DNA from: UBA1557 sp041675185 | Lineage (GTDB): Bacteria > Patescibacteriota > Patescibacteriia > Magasanikbacterales > UBA922 | Reading direction: 5' to 3' | DNA length: 51,234 nucleotides | Assembly: GCA_041675185.1 (NCBI GenBank) | Contig: JBAYUH010000005.1 | Coordinates: 1-51,234, forward strand | Part shown: positions 7,027 through 18,188 of the stretch, one piece after another | How the letters are laid out: the number at the start of each line of letters is the position of its first letter | How positions within the stretch are numbered: the stretch's first letter is position 1 | Notes under the pieces: model-generated | Database searches by the model: none | What the model was told of the DNA's origin: nothing | What the model saw: the letters and a program-made list of their open reading frames with translations, nothing else | Translations under genes and position numbers: made by a program

Positions 7027-10000
7027 ATGAATTTTTTCAAAAATAAAAATTCAAAATTTTTCTTAGCTGGTTTATTACTTGCTATAGTTTTTGTTGGTAT
7101 TGCAACTGTACCAGCCTTGGCTCAAAACACCACAGATACTCTTGGTGTAAATACTGTTGGCAAAGATATTGCTTTGGGTGGTGCTGATTTGCGAGTAACT
7201 GTTGTTAAAATTATAAATACAGTTCTGGGATTATTAGGTATTATTGCTGTTGGTATTGTATTGTATGGTGGTTTTGTTTATATGACGGCTGGTGGTGAGG
7301 ATGATAAGATAAGTACTGCCAAAAAAATTATTATCAATGGTGTGATAGGTTTGGCAATTATTTTATCAGCTTTTGCTATTACCAAATTTGTGTTGAACAA
7401 ATTGTCTGAGGCTACGGGTCTGAAGTATTCTGAGGTTGACACATCTTTGGATGGTGATTGTAGTGATCCAAATAGTGATTATTTTATAGCCAATGCTAGT
7501 TTTTGTAATCCATTTCAAGTGTGTCAAGCAAAACATTTTTTTGTACAAAGTATTACTCCAAATACCAAAGGTGATGATGTTGTGGGTATGAACAATGTAA
7601 TAGTTCGTGCAGTATTTAGTCAACCAGTAGGTAGTAATGTTTCCGATGCTATAAAAATAGAAAAAGACAATATAGATGTTACCAATGATTTTGCTTTGAG
7701 CTTTGTAGAAAATAATTATGTGATAGAAGCTATGCCAAAGAGTCATAGTGGTTGTGATGAGGTAATGGGTGAACATTGTGTGTCAAAAGGTAATTATAAA
7801 ATAAGTGTTTTGGAAGTGAAAGACCAAAATGGTAATGACTTGGAAGTTGTTACCGATTGTGGTACTTATCCAAAAGATGCTAGTTTTGTTGTTGGCGATG
7901 AAAAAAATGTAATAGATACAAAATCACCAACTTTGTCTGGATTTACTTTGAACAATCAAACTTATGAAGATGAAAATGGTAATATCCATTTAGTGGCTGG
8001 TAACTTATATCCTGTTACTGTCAGTACAAATGATCGTGTAAGTCCGATTGTTTTTGGTGGAAATTCTTTTGTGGTTTTAAATATTTATAAAGAAGGATCT
8101 ATTTCAAATATTTTGAAAACTTATGTGAATGCACCTCCAATTTCTCTTGGCTCTAGTGCATCTTTTAGTTTCAATTATAGTTATCGAGTACCAACAAATT
8201 TGGAACCAAATACTACATATGTGTTGGAAGTCGTAGGACATGATATTGATAGTAATGTTACTCGTAATATAATCAAATTTAGTGTAGTGCCGGCTAGTTG
8301 TAGTAATGAGATTCAAGATGACAATGAAACAGGTGTTGATACTGGTGGAGTTTGTGGAGGGGGATTGGGAGATCCTTGTACTCAACAAAGTGATTGTTCT
8401 ACATCTTACAAATGTCTTGATACCAAAGATAATTTGTGCGCTAGTACTAATGATTGTATTTGTAAAAAATGGCCATATATAGAAAGTGTAGAAAAAAATA
8501 ATGGCGCTCCTGGCAACTGGATTACAATTTCTGGTAGGAATTTTGGTAATACTCCTGGTAAAGTTGCATTCAATTATTTCAATGGTGACGGGACTTTCAT
8601 TTCTTCTAGTACTGTAAGTCTAGCAGAGTGTCGTGGTTCAAATGTCTGGAATAACAATTGGATAATTGTAGAAGTACCAGCCAAACCAGTAGGTATATTA
8701 GCTAATAATGATCCAGTAATTTCAGTCAGAAATTTAGAATTGCTTTCTGCAAGTTCCAATCCTACTTCCACTACAAAATTTGTAGATTTTACCAATGATG
8801 ACTTTGGTACTAATAGTTCTACTTTGGCAGGATTTACTTACAATGATATCAAGAGACCAGGTCTTTGTTCGGTAGAAACTACTGATAGCTCAAAAGCTAC
8901 TTCAGCTGTTCCTGATACATCTGTGGTTGCCAAAGGTAAAGCTTTTGGTAATTTTTCTGCCCAAAGTAAATTTGTTTTTGGTCGAGTAGAAGCTAGTGTA
9001 CGTAATAGCAATTGGTCTGATACAGCTGTTACTTCTACTGTTCCTTTTGCTAATTTTGGAAAAAATTCTGTTTACATTGAATCCAATAATGAACAAAGTA
9101 ACCCTGTTTGGTTTACTATTCTAAAAAATGATTCCAATGTTTTGCCTATTATTACTAGTATCAGTCCAGCGACTACCACTATTGGTAGTTATGTGACAAT
9201 TACTGGAAAAAATTTCGGTTGGGAACCTGGAGAAGTTACTATTGGAAATCATGTCACAGCTAGTTTACCAGATTTTTGTGGTACTGGTTGGAAAGATACT
9301 CAGATTATTGTCAAAGTCGCCAACTCTACACCAATAGCTACTAATCAAGTAGTAGTCAGACGTACTGATGTCAACAAATCTAGTACAGCTGATAATTTTA
9401 TAAATATTGTTTCTGGTTCTCCAATGCCAAGTATTTGTAAAATAGAACCAGCTATAGGTCCAGCACCTTTGATAGATAGTGATTATTTGATTTTGAAAGG
9501 TGAAAATTTTATTTCTTTTTCTCCTAAGTTTTATTTTTGGACTAAAGATTCTTTGGAAAATAATTATACAAATTGGCTGACAACTAATAATTTTGATAAT
9601 GTACAAATACCGAGTGGTGAAGAAGCAAAAGTAACTATTCCTGTAGATAATTTGACTGGTTTGTCTATGTTTTCTGGTCCTATAGTAATCAAAGCAAATA
9701 ACCAATATAGTAATGGTATTAATTATGAAGTAGAGGATTGTCGTCTGGCTGGACAGACAAAACCTGATGGTTTTCAATGTTGTCAGATTGGTCCAGAAGC
9801 TGGTGTGTTGAAAAGAAGTTCTATGGCTTGTGAAGGAGTTCCTCGTGATGCAGGTTATGCTTGGAGATTTACAACTGGTCGGATTCCAGAAACATTTGAA
9901 GTTTTGGAACAGTGCAAACCTTTTGATGTAAGTGTAGTTCCTTCGCCAACACCATGGGATGCTAGAGACACTGGAAAAATAGCTTGTGTGAATGCTCAAA

Positions 10001-13000
10001 TTCAAGCTACATTTAGTTTACCTATCAATCCTACTGAAGATACTAGTTATAATTATAAAAATAATATTCATGTTTTTACTTGTGGTACAGGTGCATCTTC
10101 TACTGATTGTACTGGTGATGTTACAAGTAATTTTGGTATAAGTATAAGTGGTAATGATACTTTGGTTTTTAAGCCAAATAATACTTCTGGTAATTTACAG
10201 CCTAATACTTGGTACAAAGTTGCTTTGTCTGGAAATTTAGAATCTAGAAAAAATGTTTTAGGTTTACAAGATTACAAAATTGAAAAATTGACAGCAACAA
10301 AAACTTGTACAATAGGTAGTAATAGTTATGCTTATTGTTTTTCTTTCAAGACTGGCAATGCTAATGATCTTTGTAAGTTGGTAGATGCTGGAATCAATCC
10401 ACCAAGTGCTACTACAATTATTTTAGGTATTGTACAAGATATTAGTTGGCCACTTACTACTGATTTGTCACGTATTCTTACAGAAAATCAAAATATACAT
10501 CCTCAATATTTCGATGTGTACGGTATTTCCAATCAACAATGTATTGCCATGAATGTGGATAAAGAAGATTGGCAATGGGGACCTGTACAACATACTAATA
10601 CACTTACTGCTACTGCTAAGAAAAATTCAAATCCTAAATATCAAGATTTGAATTCTCGTGGTGTAGCTACAGCTTGGCAAAACAATCCTGCAGGAAGTGA
10701 TATTTTTGCGAAGTTATTAAATTTAAATGGCAAAGTAGTTTCCACGACTTATGATTTGTTGAGTGAATTTGGTGTTAACCCAAATTATCAGATAACTTCT
10801 TCTTCAGAAAGCTTAAGTAAGGATGATCCTACTAATAAATATTCTTTATTTGGTGATTTCAAATTGTATACTGAAGTTTCTCTAGATGATTTGAGTTTAA
10901 GTGACTATTCACCAACAGACGAATCGTTATTAGTATATGAAAGACGCAGATATGTTCTAAAAAAAGAAAATGAATATTTTTTGAATTTTTCTGAAATTGT
11001 AACACAATTTCTAGGTAGATTGAGGATTTTAGAATTTCATTATGGTGATGATATAAATTTTGGTGTTGCTGTTCCAATTTCTCAAACAAATTTCAATATT
11101 GAAATATCTAGGGTTGATTCACAAGTAAAATTAAAAATTAATGGTGTTGTTAAAGCTACTCAATCTAGTTCTGCTCAAATCAAAAGTGATGGAAGATTAT
11201 TTTTGGGAAATTTTGGAAATAGTGAAATAAATAATTTCAATCTTTTGTCAGGTAGAATAAATAAATTAGAATTAACCAATATAGATTCAAACTATCAACA
11301 AATCACAGCTACTAGTACTATAAAAATAGACTTAGAAAATCCAGCAGTAATAAACAAATGGCCATCTTGTACTGAAGCTTGTGTCAATGCTGAAATTGGA
11401 GCACAATTCAATCAGATCATGGTGACTAGTACTTACTATAGCGATGGTGATGGACAAATTCATTTGTATAGATGTAGTAATGAGAAGTGTCTGCCAACAT
11501 TTGTAGAAGATGTATCATTTGATGTTTCTATTCTTAGTGATGAACAGACTTTTAGAATTTATAGCCAAAATAATCTAGCTACTAGTACTTGGTATTTGGT
11601 AGAAATACCAAACAATTCTATCTATGCTATAGGTGGATTGTCCAACGCTTCACAAATAACACAAGGTAAACCAGTTTCAGTAACTCAATGGAAGTTCAAA
11701 ACAAAAGCATCAGACGAACCTTGTTTGGTTGCTAATGCTGATGTCGTACCGGATCCATTTTTTGCTTATTATGTGGGACAAAAAACTCCATACAAAGTAT
11801 TGGCTAGAAGTGCTATAGATAGCTGTAATCCAAATGGTCAAGCTCTAAACTCTTGGGATTATGGTTGGGATTGGTCAGTACAAGATGCTAATATTGCTAA
11901 TGTAACTCACTTCAGTATTTCAGGTAAATCAAATAATTTTTGTACTCAGAGTTGCATACCAGCTGGTAGTGATATAGCTAGAAGTATTACAGCACCTTCT
12001 TCTTATGCACTTTGTGGAAATGGTGGTATGCCTGATTTGGGTGAAGATTGTGATATAAATATTTCTGGTGAACAAGCTGGTGTGAGTTGTACTTATGATT
12101 GTTTACGCCCTGGAAATAAGCATGCTACAAGTAGTATTGTTTATTCAAACAATGTTTTGCAAAATAATCGTGAATGTGGTGATGGTTTTGTTAGCCCTCA
12201 AGATGGTGAACAATGTGATCCAAATGATCCTAATTTGAAAAAAACTATAAATGGTGTTGTTGTAGATTATAGTAAATATTGTTCTAGTATTTGTCTATGG
12301 ACAGGATCAAATTCAGAACAAACAGGGGATCTTGCCAAACCAATTTGTGGTAGTGGTGATGTTACTCCAGGTGAAGCTTGTGATGGAGGAAATGGTTGTT
12401 CCAATTTTTGTCTAAATATTGGTACCAAATTATCACAAGAGTGGTGTGATGGAATTTTGGACAAAGACTCTGTTAGAGAAATATGTCAAAATGCTGTTAG
12501 TGTTTGTGGTAATAATGTTATAGAATCTGGTGAAGAATGCGAAGTTGGTTTATCTGGTGCTACAGTCAATACTTGTAGTAGTAGTTGTTTGTTACAAAAT
12601 GTTTGTGATCCTAGTTTAAATTTAAAACAATGTAATAAGGGTACAGAAGGTTGTAATGATGATTGTACTTTGGCAGGTTCATCTCTTTTGTATAGTAGTC
12701 CATCTATTTGTGGTGATGGTGTTACTGGTGTAGGTGAATATTCTAGCAGTCAGTCAAGTTGTGAAATGTCTGTAGCAATAGGATCAAATCCTCTTGGTGG
12801 TAGTCCAGTTCAAATGGTGACTTCACAGGGTAATCCTCCTCCAAAATCAGGTGAAACAATGGAAATTGTAGAAAAACTTACTACAAAAATATTTGCTAAA
12901 CCTGTTAATTATTATAAAAATAATGCTGTTACTCCAATATCTGCCAATAGTGTACAAGGTGAAGGTGAGTACAATCTGATGTGTGGTTATACAGAATACT

Positions 13001-16000
13001 CAGAAATAAAAGATTCTTCCTACAACAATTGTCCGAATAATGCAACTAATTCATTGGGTGTATCTAGTAACTCTTGTTGTTACCTAAGATCTACCAGGTC
13101 TGAACAATATCCAGCTGTCAATGCTGATGCTGTTTGTCGCAATACTTATTTGGAAGTAGGTTTTGCTACTCAAATGGACAAATTGTCTTTTACAGATAAT
13201 GTTTCAATAATTGAAGGTTATGAACAGTCAGGTTATAAATGTGAAGATCATGGACAGACTACTGTGACAGACGAAATAAATAAATATTTGTCTATAAATA
13301 CTGAATCAAGTCCTGTTGGATTTTGGCAAAATATTTGGTCACATGTCAAATCTTTTTTTGCAGATTTGTTTGCCGGTAGAGTATTTGCTGCCAATCCAGA
13401 ACCAAACAATAGTTTATCTGGTAGAAATATTGTTTGGTGCGCTACAAACAAAACTCTTCAACCAATTATAAACTATGTTTATGACAATCAGGGCAAAATC
13501 ACTAATACTACAGCATCATTTTCACTTCCTGATTTGTTAGATCCAAATGTTTATGTACTCGTACTTATGAAAGGTGGTACAAAAGGTATAAAAGATATAA
13601 ACGGTGTAAGTATTAGAAATCATTATTCAAAATCTACTACATCTAGCTTTTACGAAAATGATGACTCTTGGTTATTCAAGACAGGTAGTGAAGTGTGTAA
13701 AATAGGAGAGATTACAGTAACTCCTGAGAGCTATTTGTTTAGTTCAAAAAATATTGTCAAAGATTTTAGTATAAAAATTGTTAGTAACAGTGGTGGTCAA
13801 TTGATATCTCCAATACCAAATGTTTATGATTGGTCATATTCTTGGCAACCAGCTCAAAATGATATTTTCAATATTCCAAATACTAATTCCAGTACTATCA
13901 ATATTACTCCAAAAGGTGTTGAGGGTAGTGTAGATGCTTTGGCTCATGTAGAAGTTACTGCAGATATAGATACTGAAAATTCACAACAAGGACAAGGTTT
14001 TTCAAAACTTTTCAAATTACAAGCTCTATTTTGTAGCAATCCTTGGCCAGCAACAACTACCAATGTGTCTGGCAATGTGGATCATGGTGCTTCTTTTGGT
14101 ATGGGCTTTGCAGATACCAAATTCAATTTTTCTTTCCTTTATTGCGCTGACAACAATAATCCTTTGACAAAAATTGATGACTTACCTTTGTTTGATAATG
14201 TAATTTTGTCAAATAATTCTGATGAATATGGTATTGGCGATCTTGCTTTGCGAAGTTATTTCTTATTCTCTTCAAGTACTGAAGATGCTATCGGTGTACA
14301 AGTTTTCGAAAATGTCCCAAATGATGATGGTACTCCTCGCAGTCTTGAAGATTGGTATATAGGCAAGTTCAAGAATTTGGGTAGTATGAAACCTGCTAGT
14401 GTAGCTGGTTACAATGCTTTGACTGATGGTACAAACTATTACGTTAGTGTCTTTGACGTTGATAGAAGTTTAGATGATACTACTGGTGTGATTTATAATT
14501 ATATAATATTGTTTAGTTCAAATGAAAACGCTTCTCAAGATACTACCAAAGTATTTGGGCAAATTATCAACAATTTGCAATTCAATACAGGCATGACAGA
14601 ACATAATAAGTGTCTTTCTAGTAATTATACTGATCCTATCATAATTCGTTCCAATGTTAATCATGATATTTCTGATCAAAATTGTAACAATGATTTTGAT
14701 TGTCGTGATAATAGTGGATTACCTTTGGTAGGTACATCTGGATATTGTTCAAATGAAAAAACAAAATTTTATAGAGATTTGAGTCGTCTAAATAGTTTGC
14801 GTGTTACACAATATAATCTTGATAATTATTTTACTTCATATTTTGGTAAACCTGAGTTTGTAGGTGGTTTAAAGAGTGGATCTTTTATACCTGGATATAC
14901 CAATTCCAAATGGCAAAATTCTTGGGGACTTTTAAATAGCTACGCTGGTACTGTGGCTGTAGATCCTGTGAATTTGTGGGCTGGTTGTACAGATCACGAT
15001 CCTCTCACTTGTTGGAATGCTGTGAGCTCCACTTATGCTTGTCCTCAGTTTGCAGAAGTGTATGAGTATAAGTTTGTTAGCTCCACACAAAGTTACAATA
15101 TTTATGCTCCTTTTGAATATTTACTCAGTGATCATGATGCTAGTTTTGTAAATAGATATATAAACAAAAATAAAAATAAAATAATTTTTGGTAGATATTG
15201 TACACCAGATACTATTCTTAGTAATGCTTCAGGTTCTAGTTCGTGTGGTGATGGAGTGATAAGTCCATCTTCTGGTGAAGAGTGTGAACCACCAAATAGT
15301 ACTAAGTTTTTTACTTATGATAGAAGTGGTCTTTCTTGTGATGCTGGTGAAAGGGCTACAGGGACATGTAATCCTATTAGTTGTACTTGGGATATAGCTA
15401 ATTCTTGTACTCCAATAGTTGGTAGTTGTGGTGATGGTATAAAACAGGTTAGTGAAACTTGTGATGATGGTAGTTTCAATGGTCGTTATGGTTATTGTAA
15501 TGCGGATTGTCTTGGTAGTGGTGCTTATTGTGGTGATGGTAATCAAGATACAAATGAATATTGTGACAAAAATCAAGCAAATTATCAAAATGGTTTTTGT
15601 TCAGGTGACAAAACTTTGTCATGTAGTGTTAATAATGATTGTGTAAAACAACTTCCTAGTTATTGTGAAATTACTAAAGAACTTGTATTTTATTGTAAGG
15701 TTGATAGAGGTAGTTCTCCTAGGTGTTTGGTTGGGAATAATGGTTCAGAATGTTCTGGTTTAACCTATACAGGTGCTGACAATCGTCCTTGTCTTTCTGT
15801 AAATGATCCAACCTATGATTTTCAAAAAGTAAATAGTTGTTCATTTTCTTGTAATGCTCCGGGTGGTTATTGTGGAGATGGTATTACTCAATGGACTTAT
15901 GAACAGTGTGATGATGCTAATCTGATAGATAATGATGCTTGTAAAAATGATTGTACATTACCAGCTTCAGATGTCGGTTCTATTTGTGGTAATAATTTAG

Positions 16001-17733
16001 TGGAAAGTGGTGAACAATGTGATGATCAAAATGTTATAAATGGGGATGGTTGTTCAAGTAATTGTCAAACAGAAACAACTGCACCTTATTGTGGTGATGG
16101 TCTTGTCAATCTTTTTGATGATAAAAACAAAGATAGTGTAAAACAAGATAGTGAAAATTGGCTTGAACAATGTGATTTGGGTGCTGAAAAAAATGGTATA
16201 AAATGTAATCCTACTTATGGTAATTCTTGTACTTATTGTAATACTAGTTGTGCTATCGAAACAATCGAAGCACCACAACGTTGTGGAAATGGTGTTGTTG
16301 ATAAAGACATAAATAATAATTGGTTGGAAGCTTGTGATTATAAATTAACTAATGGTGTCCAAACTACTGTTACTACATATAGAGAACAAGATGTTGGTAA
16401 TGTAACTTGTGAACCAGAACAAAAAGGTAGTTATCAGTGTACAAACAATTGTCAATTGTTACAAAACAATTGTGTATCTTGTGGACTTGGTACAAATCTT
16501 CCTTTACCTAAGCTTGGAATTATCAATCCAATGGTAACTGGTGGTAATGCTAAATATACAGATCAGCCTCATGTAACTTTGTACAAAGGAATGAAAGATG
16601 GTTCTTTTACTTCTATGGCAACCGCTGCTTTTGGTAATTATTTTTTTGATACTTGGAGAAAAGTGAATTATTCAGGGGAGTATTTCCAAAATAATACTCA
16701 AGTATCATATACTCTATTAGGTTCTTCTTTGCAAAATCCTTTAATTACAGATGGTAATTATGTTGTTTCTTCTACTTCTATTTTAGGACTTGAAACTAAT
16801 AGTCAATGTACTTACAAATTATTTTTTAATACTTTTTTTGTTAGTTCTACGCTTACTACCCCTGGAGATGTAGACCAAAAGGTGGATGCTGGACTAGGTA
16901 GTCTCTTTGATTATCCAGTGAACAACGAAGTTGGTGTAGTAACAAATGAAGTTATTATGTCACCAGCTGTACCACCTGGGTATATACGTGTGGTTATCAG
17001 ATCAAAAAAGAATAGTAATATAAATTTTATGGGAAATTTTTATTCTGATTCTGTTGATAGTGTGGTTTCAACGAGTTTTAGATATAGTGATATTCAAAGT
17101 GTCAATGGTTTTTGGAATTATATGGGTGATGGAGGGGTAAATAGTTTTGGTGGTACTCATGATACAACAAAAAATTCTTCAGTTATGGATGAATATGTTT
17201 ATCCTAATGTTGCTTTTAATGGTTTTGCGTACAGAGACAATTTATTGAGAGCTTCCTTTCATCCTCTTATAAATACAGATTATTCTGGTACCCAAGCAAT
17301 TACTTTCAATTCTACCAATTCCACTAATTTTACTAGTAGTACTCTAGGTTTTTATGTTAGTTCACCAAGTGGACAAATGGATTTCTTGAAAGATAGTAAT
17401 GATGTTTGGGTGGAAGTCTATCATTATCATAATAACCAAGTGCCTGTATTTTCTATTTACAAACCTGACTTTGTTTTCAAATTAAGTAATGCTAAACCAT
17501 CAGAAAGTGGCTCAGCCAATTATTGGCATGTTTTCAATATTCATATAGATAGTAGTAATATTGTGGTTTTGCCTGTTGATTCAAATACTATTCCTGCAAG
17601 ACCTATTGATTATTTACAATATATGGAAAGCAATCCTTTTGCTACTATTACCTATGATGGTTCAATAGTTACTGGCACCTGTGGTGTGAGAGCTGGTATG
17701 CCAAATACAACCAAATGTCAATATTATCAATAA
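7027..17733 (+). CDS. giant VirB2-like multidomain surface protein (3568 aa)
   Basis: Signal peptide 1-32 (ALA-Q) and two membrane helices (about 59-90 and 101-126) repeat the VirB2-like start of the preceding gene. The extracellular order seen is: Big_5 Ig-like (about 172-290); IPT/TIG repeats near 481, 615, 706 (ITSISPATTTIGSYVTITG) and 800; Big_5 (about 970-1070); a LamG/concanavalin-like segment (about 1277-1425); Big_5 (about 1438-1528); a first Cys-rich array (about 1661-1900); an amphipathic block ending LFAGRVFAANP (about 2100-2130); further Ig-like material; a second Cys-rich array (about 2737-3155); and a beta-rich C-terminus. The arrays use CGDG...EQCDD units like the Myxococcus Cys-rich/DUF4215 repeats. 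No C-terminal anchor is visible, so the N-terminal hairpin is the likely anchor. Adhesion to a host or neighbour cell is inferred, not shown. Confidence 0.82.
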   Translation: MNFFKNKNSKFFLAGLLLAIVFVGIATVPALAQNTTDTLGVNTVGKDIALGGADLRVTVVKIINTVLGLLGIIAVGIVLYGGFVYMTAGGEDDKISTAKKIIINGVIGLAIILSAFAITKFVLNKLSEATGLKYSEVDTSLDGDCSDPNSDYFIANASFCNPFQVCQAKHFFVQSITPNTKGDDVVGMNNVIVRAVFSQPVGSNVSDAIKIEKDNIDVTNDFALSFVENNYVIEAMPKSHSGCDEVMGEHCVSKGNYKISVLEVKDQNGNDLEVVTDCGTYPKDASFVVGDEKNVIDTKSPTLSGFTLNNQTYEDENGNIHLVAGNLYPVTVSTNDRVSPIVFGGNSFVVLNIYKEGSISNILKTYVNAPPISLGSSASFSFNYSYRVPTNLEPNTTYVLEVVGHDIDSNVTRNIIKFSVVPASCSNEIQDDNETGVDTGGVCGGGLGDPCTQQSDCSTSYKCLDTKDNLCASTNDCICKKWPYIESVEKNNGAPGNWITISGRNFGNTPGKVAFNYFNGDGTFISSSTVSLAECRGSNVWNNNWIIVEVPAKPVGILANNDPVISVRNLELLSASSNPTSTTKFVDFTNDDFGTNSSTLAGFTYNDIKRPGLCSVETTDSSKATSAVPDTSVVAKGKAFGNFSAQSKFVFGRVEASVRNSNWSDTAVTSTVPFANFGKNSVYIESNNEQSNPVWFTILKNDSNVLPIITSISPATTTIGSYVTITGKNFGWEPGEVTIGNHVTASLPDFCGTGWKDTQIIVKVANSTPIATNQVVVRRTDVNKSSTADNFINIVSGSPMPSICKIEPAIGPAPLIDSDYLILKGENFISFSPKFYFWTKDSLENNYTNWLTTNNFDNVQIPSGEEAKVTIPVDNLTGLSMFSGPIVIKANNQYSNGINYEVEDCRLAGQTKPDGFQCCQIGPEAGVLKRSSMACEGVPRDAGYAWRFTTGRIPETFEVLEQCKPFDVSVVPSPTPWDARDTGKIACVNAQIQATFSLPINPTEDTSYNYKNNIHVFTCGTGASSTDCTGDVTSNFGISISGNDTLVFKPNNTSGNLQPNTWYKVALSGNLESRKNVLGLQDYKIEKLTATKTCTIGSNSYAYCFSFKTGNANDLCKLVDAGINPPSATTIILGIVQDISWPLTTDLSRILTENQNIHPQYFDVYGISNQQCIAMNVDKEDWQWGPVQHTNTLTATAKKNSNPKYQDLNSRGVATAWQNNPAGSDIFAKLLNLNGKVVSTTYDLLSEFGVNPNYQITSSSESLSKDDPTNKYSLFGDFKLYTEVSLDDLSLSDYSPTDESLLVYERRRYVLKKENEYFLNFSEIVTQFLGRLRILEFHYGDDINFGVAVPISQTNFNIEISRVDSQVKLKINGVVKATQSSSAQIKSDGRLFLGNFGNSEINNFNLLSGRINKLELTNIDSNYQQITATSTIKIDLENPAVINKWPSCTEACVNAEIGAQFNQIMVTSTYYSDGDGQIHLYRCSNEKCLPTFVEDVSFDVSILSDEQTFRIYSQNNLATSTWYLVEIPNNSIYAIGGLSNASQITQGKPVSVTQWKFKTKASDEPCLVANADVVPDPFFAYYVGQKTPYKVLARSAIDSCNPNGQALNSWDYGWDWSVQDANIANVTHFSISGKSNNFCTQSCIPAGSDIARSITAPSSYALCGNGGMPDLGEDCDINISGEQAGVSCTYDCLRPGNKHATSSIVYSNNVLQNNRECGDGFVSPQDGEQCDPNDPNLKKTINGVVVDYSKYCSSICLWTGSNSEQTGDLAKPICGSGDVTPGEACDGGNGCSNFCLNIGTKLSQEWCDGILDKDSVREICQNAVSVCGNNVIESGEECEVGLSGATVNTCSSSCLLQNVCDPSLNLKQCNKGTEGCNDDCTLAGSSLLYSSPSICGDGVTGVGEYSSSQSSCEMSVAIGSNPLGGSPVQMVTSQGNPPPKSGETMEIVEKLTTKIFAKPVNYYKNNAVTPISANSVQGEGEYNLMCGYTEYSEIKDSSYNNCPNNATNSLGVSSNSCCYLRSTRSEQYPAVNADAVCRNTYLEVGFATQMDKLSFTDNVSIIEGYEQSGYKCEDHGQTTVTDEINKYLSINTESSPVGFWQNIWSHVKSFFADLFAGRVFAANPEPNNSLSGRNIVWCATNKTLQPIINYVYDNQGKITNTTASFSLPDLLDPNVYVLVLMKGGTKGIKDINGVSIRNHYSKSTTSSFYENDDSWLFKTGSEVCKIGEITVTPESYLFSSKNIVKDFSIKIVSNSGGQLISPIPNVYDWSYSWQPAQNDIFNIPNTNSSTINITPKGVEGSVDALAHVEVTADIDTENSQQGQGFSKLFKLQALFCSNPWPATTTNVSGNVDHGASFGMGFADTKFNFSFLYCADNNNPLTKIDDLPLFDNVILSNNSDEYGIGDLALRSYFLFSSSTEDAIGVQVFENVPNDDGTPRSLEDWYIGKFKNLGSMKPASVAGYNALTDGTNYYVSVFDVDRSLDDTTGVIYNYIILFSSNENASQDTTKVFGQIINNLQFNTGMTEHNKCLSSNYTDPIIIRSNVNHDISDQNCNNDFDCRDNSGLPLVGTSGYCSNEKTKFYRDLSRLNSLRVTQYNLDNYFTSYFGKPEFVGGLKSGSFIPGYTNSKWQNSWGLLNSYAGTVAVDPVNLWAGCTDHDPLTCWNAVSSTYACPQFAEVYEYKFVSSTQSYNIYAPFEYLLSDHDASFVNRYINKNKNKIIFGRYCTPDTILSNASGSSSCGDGVISPSSGEECEPPNSTKFFTYDRSGLSCDAGERATGTCNPISCTWDIANSCTPIVGSCGDGIKQVSETCDDGSFNGRYGYCNADCLGSGAYCGDGNQDTNEYCDKNQANYQNGFCSGDKTLSCSVNNDCVKQLPSYCEITKELVFYCKVDRGSSPRCLVGNNGSECSGLTYTGADNRPCLSVNDPTYDFQKVNSCSFSCNAPGGYCGDGITQWTYEQCDDANLIDNDACKNDCTLPASDVGSICGNNLVESGEQCDDQNVINGDGCSSNCQTETTAPYCGDGLVNLFDDKNKDSVKQDSENWLEQCDLGAEKNGIKCNPTYGNSCTYCNTSCAIETIEAPQRCGNGVVDKDINNNWLEACDYKLTNGVQTTVTTYREQDVGNVTCEPEQKGSYQCTNNCQLLQNNCVSCGLGTNLPLPKLGIINPMVTGGNAKYTDQPHVTLYKGMKDGSFTSMATAAFGNYFFDTWRKVNYSGEYFQNNTQVSYTLLGSSLQNPLITDGNYVVSSTSILGLETNSQCTYKLFFNTFFVSSTLTTPGDVDQKVDAGLGSLFDYPVNNEVGVVTNEVIMSPAVPPGYIRVVIRSKKNSNINFMGNFYSDSVDSVVSTSFRYSDIQSVNGFWNYMGDGGVNSFGGTHDTTKNSSVMDEYVYPNVAFNGFAYRDNLLRASFHPLINTDYSGTQAITFNSTNSTNFTSSTLGFYVSSPSGQMDFLKDSNDVWVEVYHYHNNQVPVFSIYKPDFVFKLSNAKPSESGSANYWHVFNIHIDSSNIVVLPVDSNTIPARPIDYLQYMESNPFATITYDGSIVTGTCGVRAGMPNTTKCQYYQ

Positions 17734-17740
17734 AAAAATT

Positions 17741-18160
17741 ATGAATAAAAAAATTATTTACATTATTTTAATTATTTTTATCACAGGGGTGATTGTATTT
17801 TCTGCTGTTTTCTTTTATAATAGATACAAATTAAACAAAAAAAATGAAAATATTATAAACGTAGACCAAAATAATAATGTTACGAGTAGTGAAGAACAAA
17901 TTGAATTTATTACATTACCAACAGAACCAGCCATAGAACCAGAATGGCACAAGACAGACAAAGATGGTGATGGTCTGACTGATGACGAAGAAGATAAACT
18001 TGGTACAAACAAGTTTGAATCAGATTCTGATTTTGATGATATCTCTGACAAATTGGAAATTGAAAAGTATCATACAGATCCTATGAATCCTGACACAGAT
18101 GGTGATGGTTTTCGAGATGGTGTGGAAATTTTGAGTGGTTACGATCCTTTGAAAAAGTAA
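17741..18160 (+). CDS. single-pass membrane protein with TSP3-like calcium-binding repeats
   Basis: The 139-aa protein has one N-terminal membrane helix (about 4-27), an Asn-rich linker, and from about 72 acidic repeats of the thrombospondin type 3 kind: DKDGDGLTDDEEDKLGT, SDSDFDDISDKLEIEKYHT and DTDGDGFRDGVEILSG. Such DxDxDG loops bind calcium in known TSP3/EF-hand-like proteins. The gene starts seven bases after the giant gene and is probably in the same operon. It could bind or rigidify the giant protein, but this is an inference. Confidence 0.8.
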   Translation: MNKKIIYIILIIFITGVIVFSAVFFYNRYKLNKKNENIINVDQNNNVTSSEEQIEFITLPTEPAIEPEWHKTDKDGDGLTDDEEDKLGTNKFESDSDFDDISDKLEIEKYHTDPMNPDTDGDGFRDGVEILSGYDPLKK

Positions 18161-18188
18161 AACAAATATTTATTTATAATTTTTTATT

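Noticed and set aside
9265..10005. 246-aa minus-strand reading frame inside the giant gene
   Set aside because: It is antisense to a continuous 3568-aa gene, has no promoter or ribosome-binding site, and its sequence is low-complexity (Thr, Ile, Ser, Tyr), a typical shadow of Asn/Asp/Ser/Gly-rich coding DNA.
15229..16490. Repeated GGTGATGG-type words as a CRISPR or tandem DNA repeat
   Set aside because: They arise from codons for CGDG Cys-rich protein units at irregular distance and are not conserved at DNA level.
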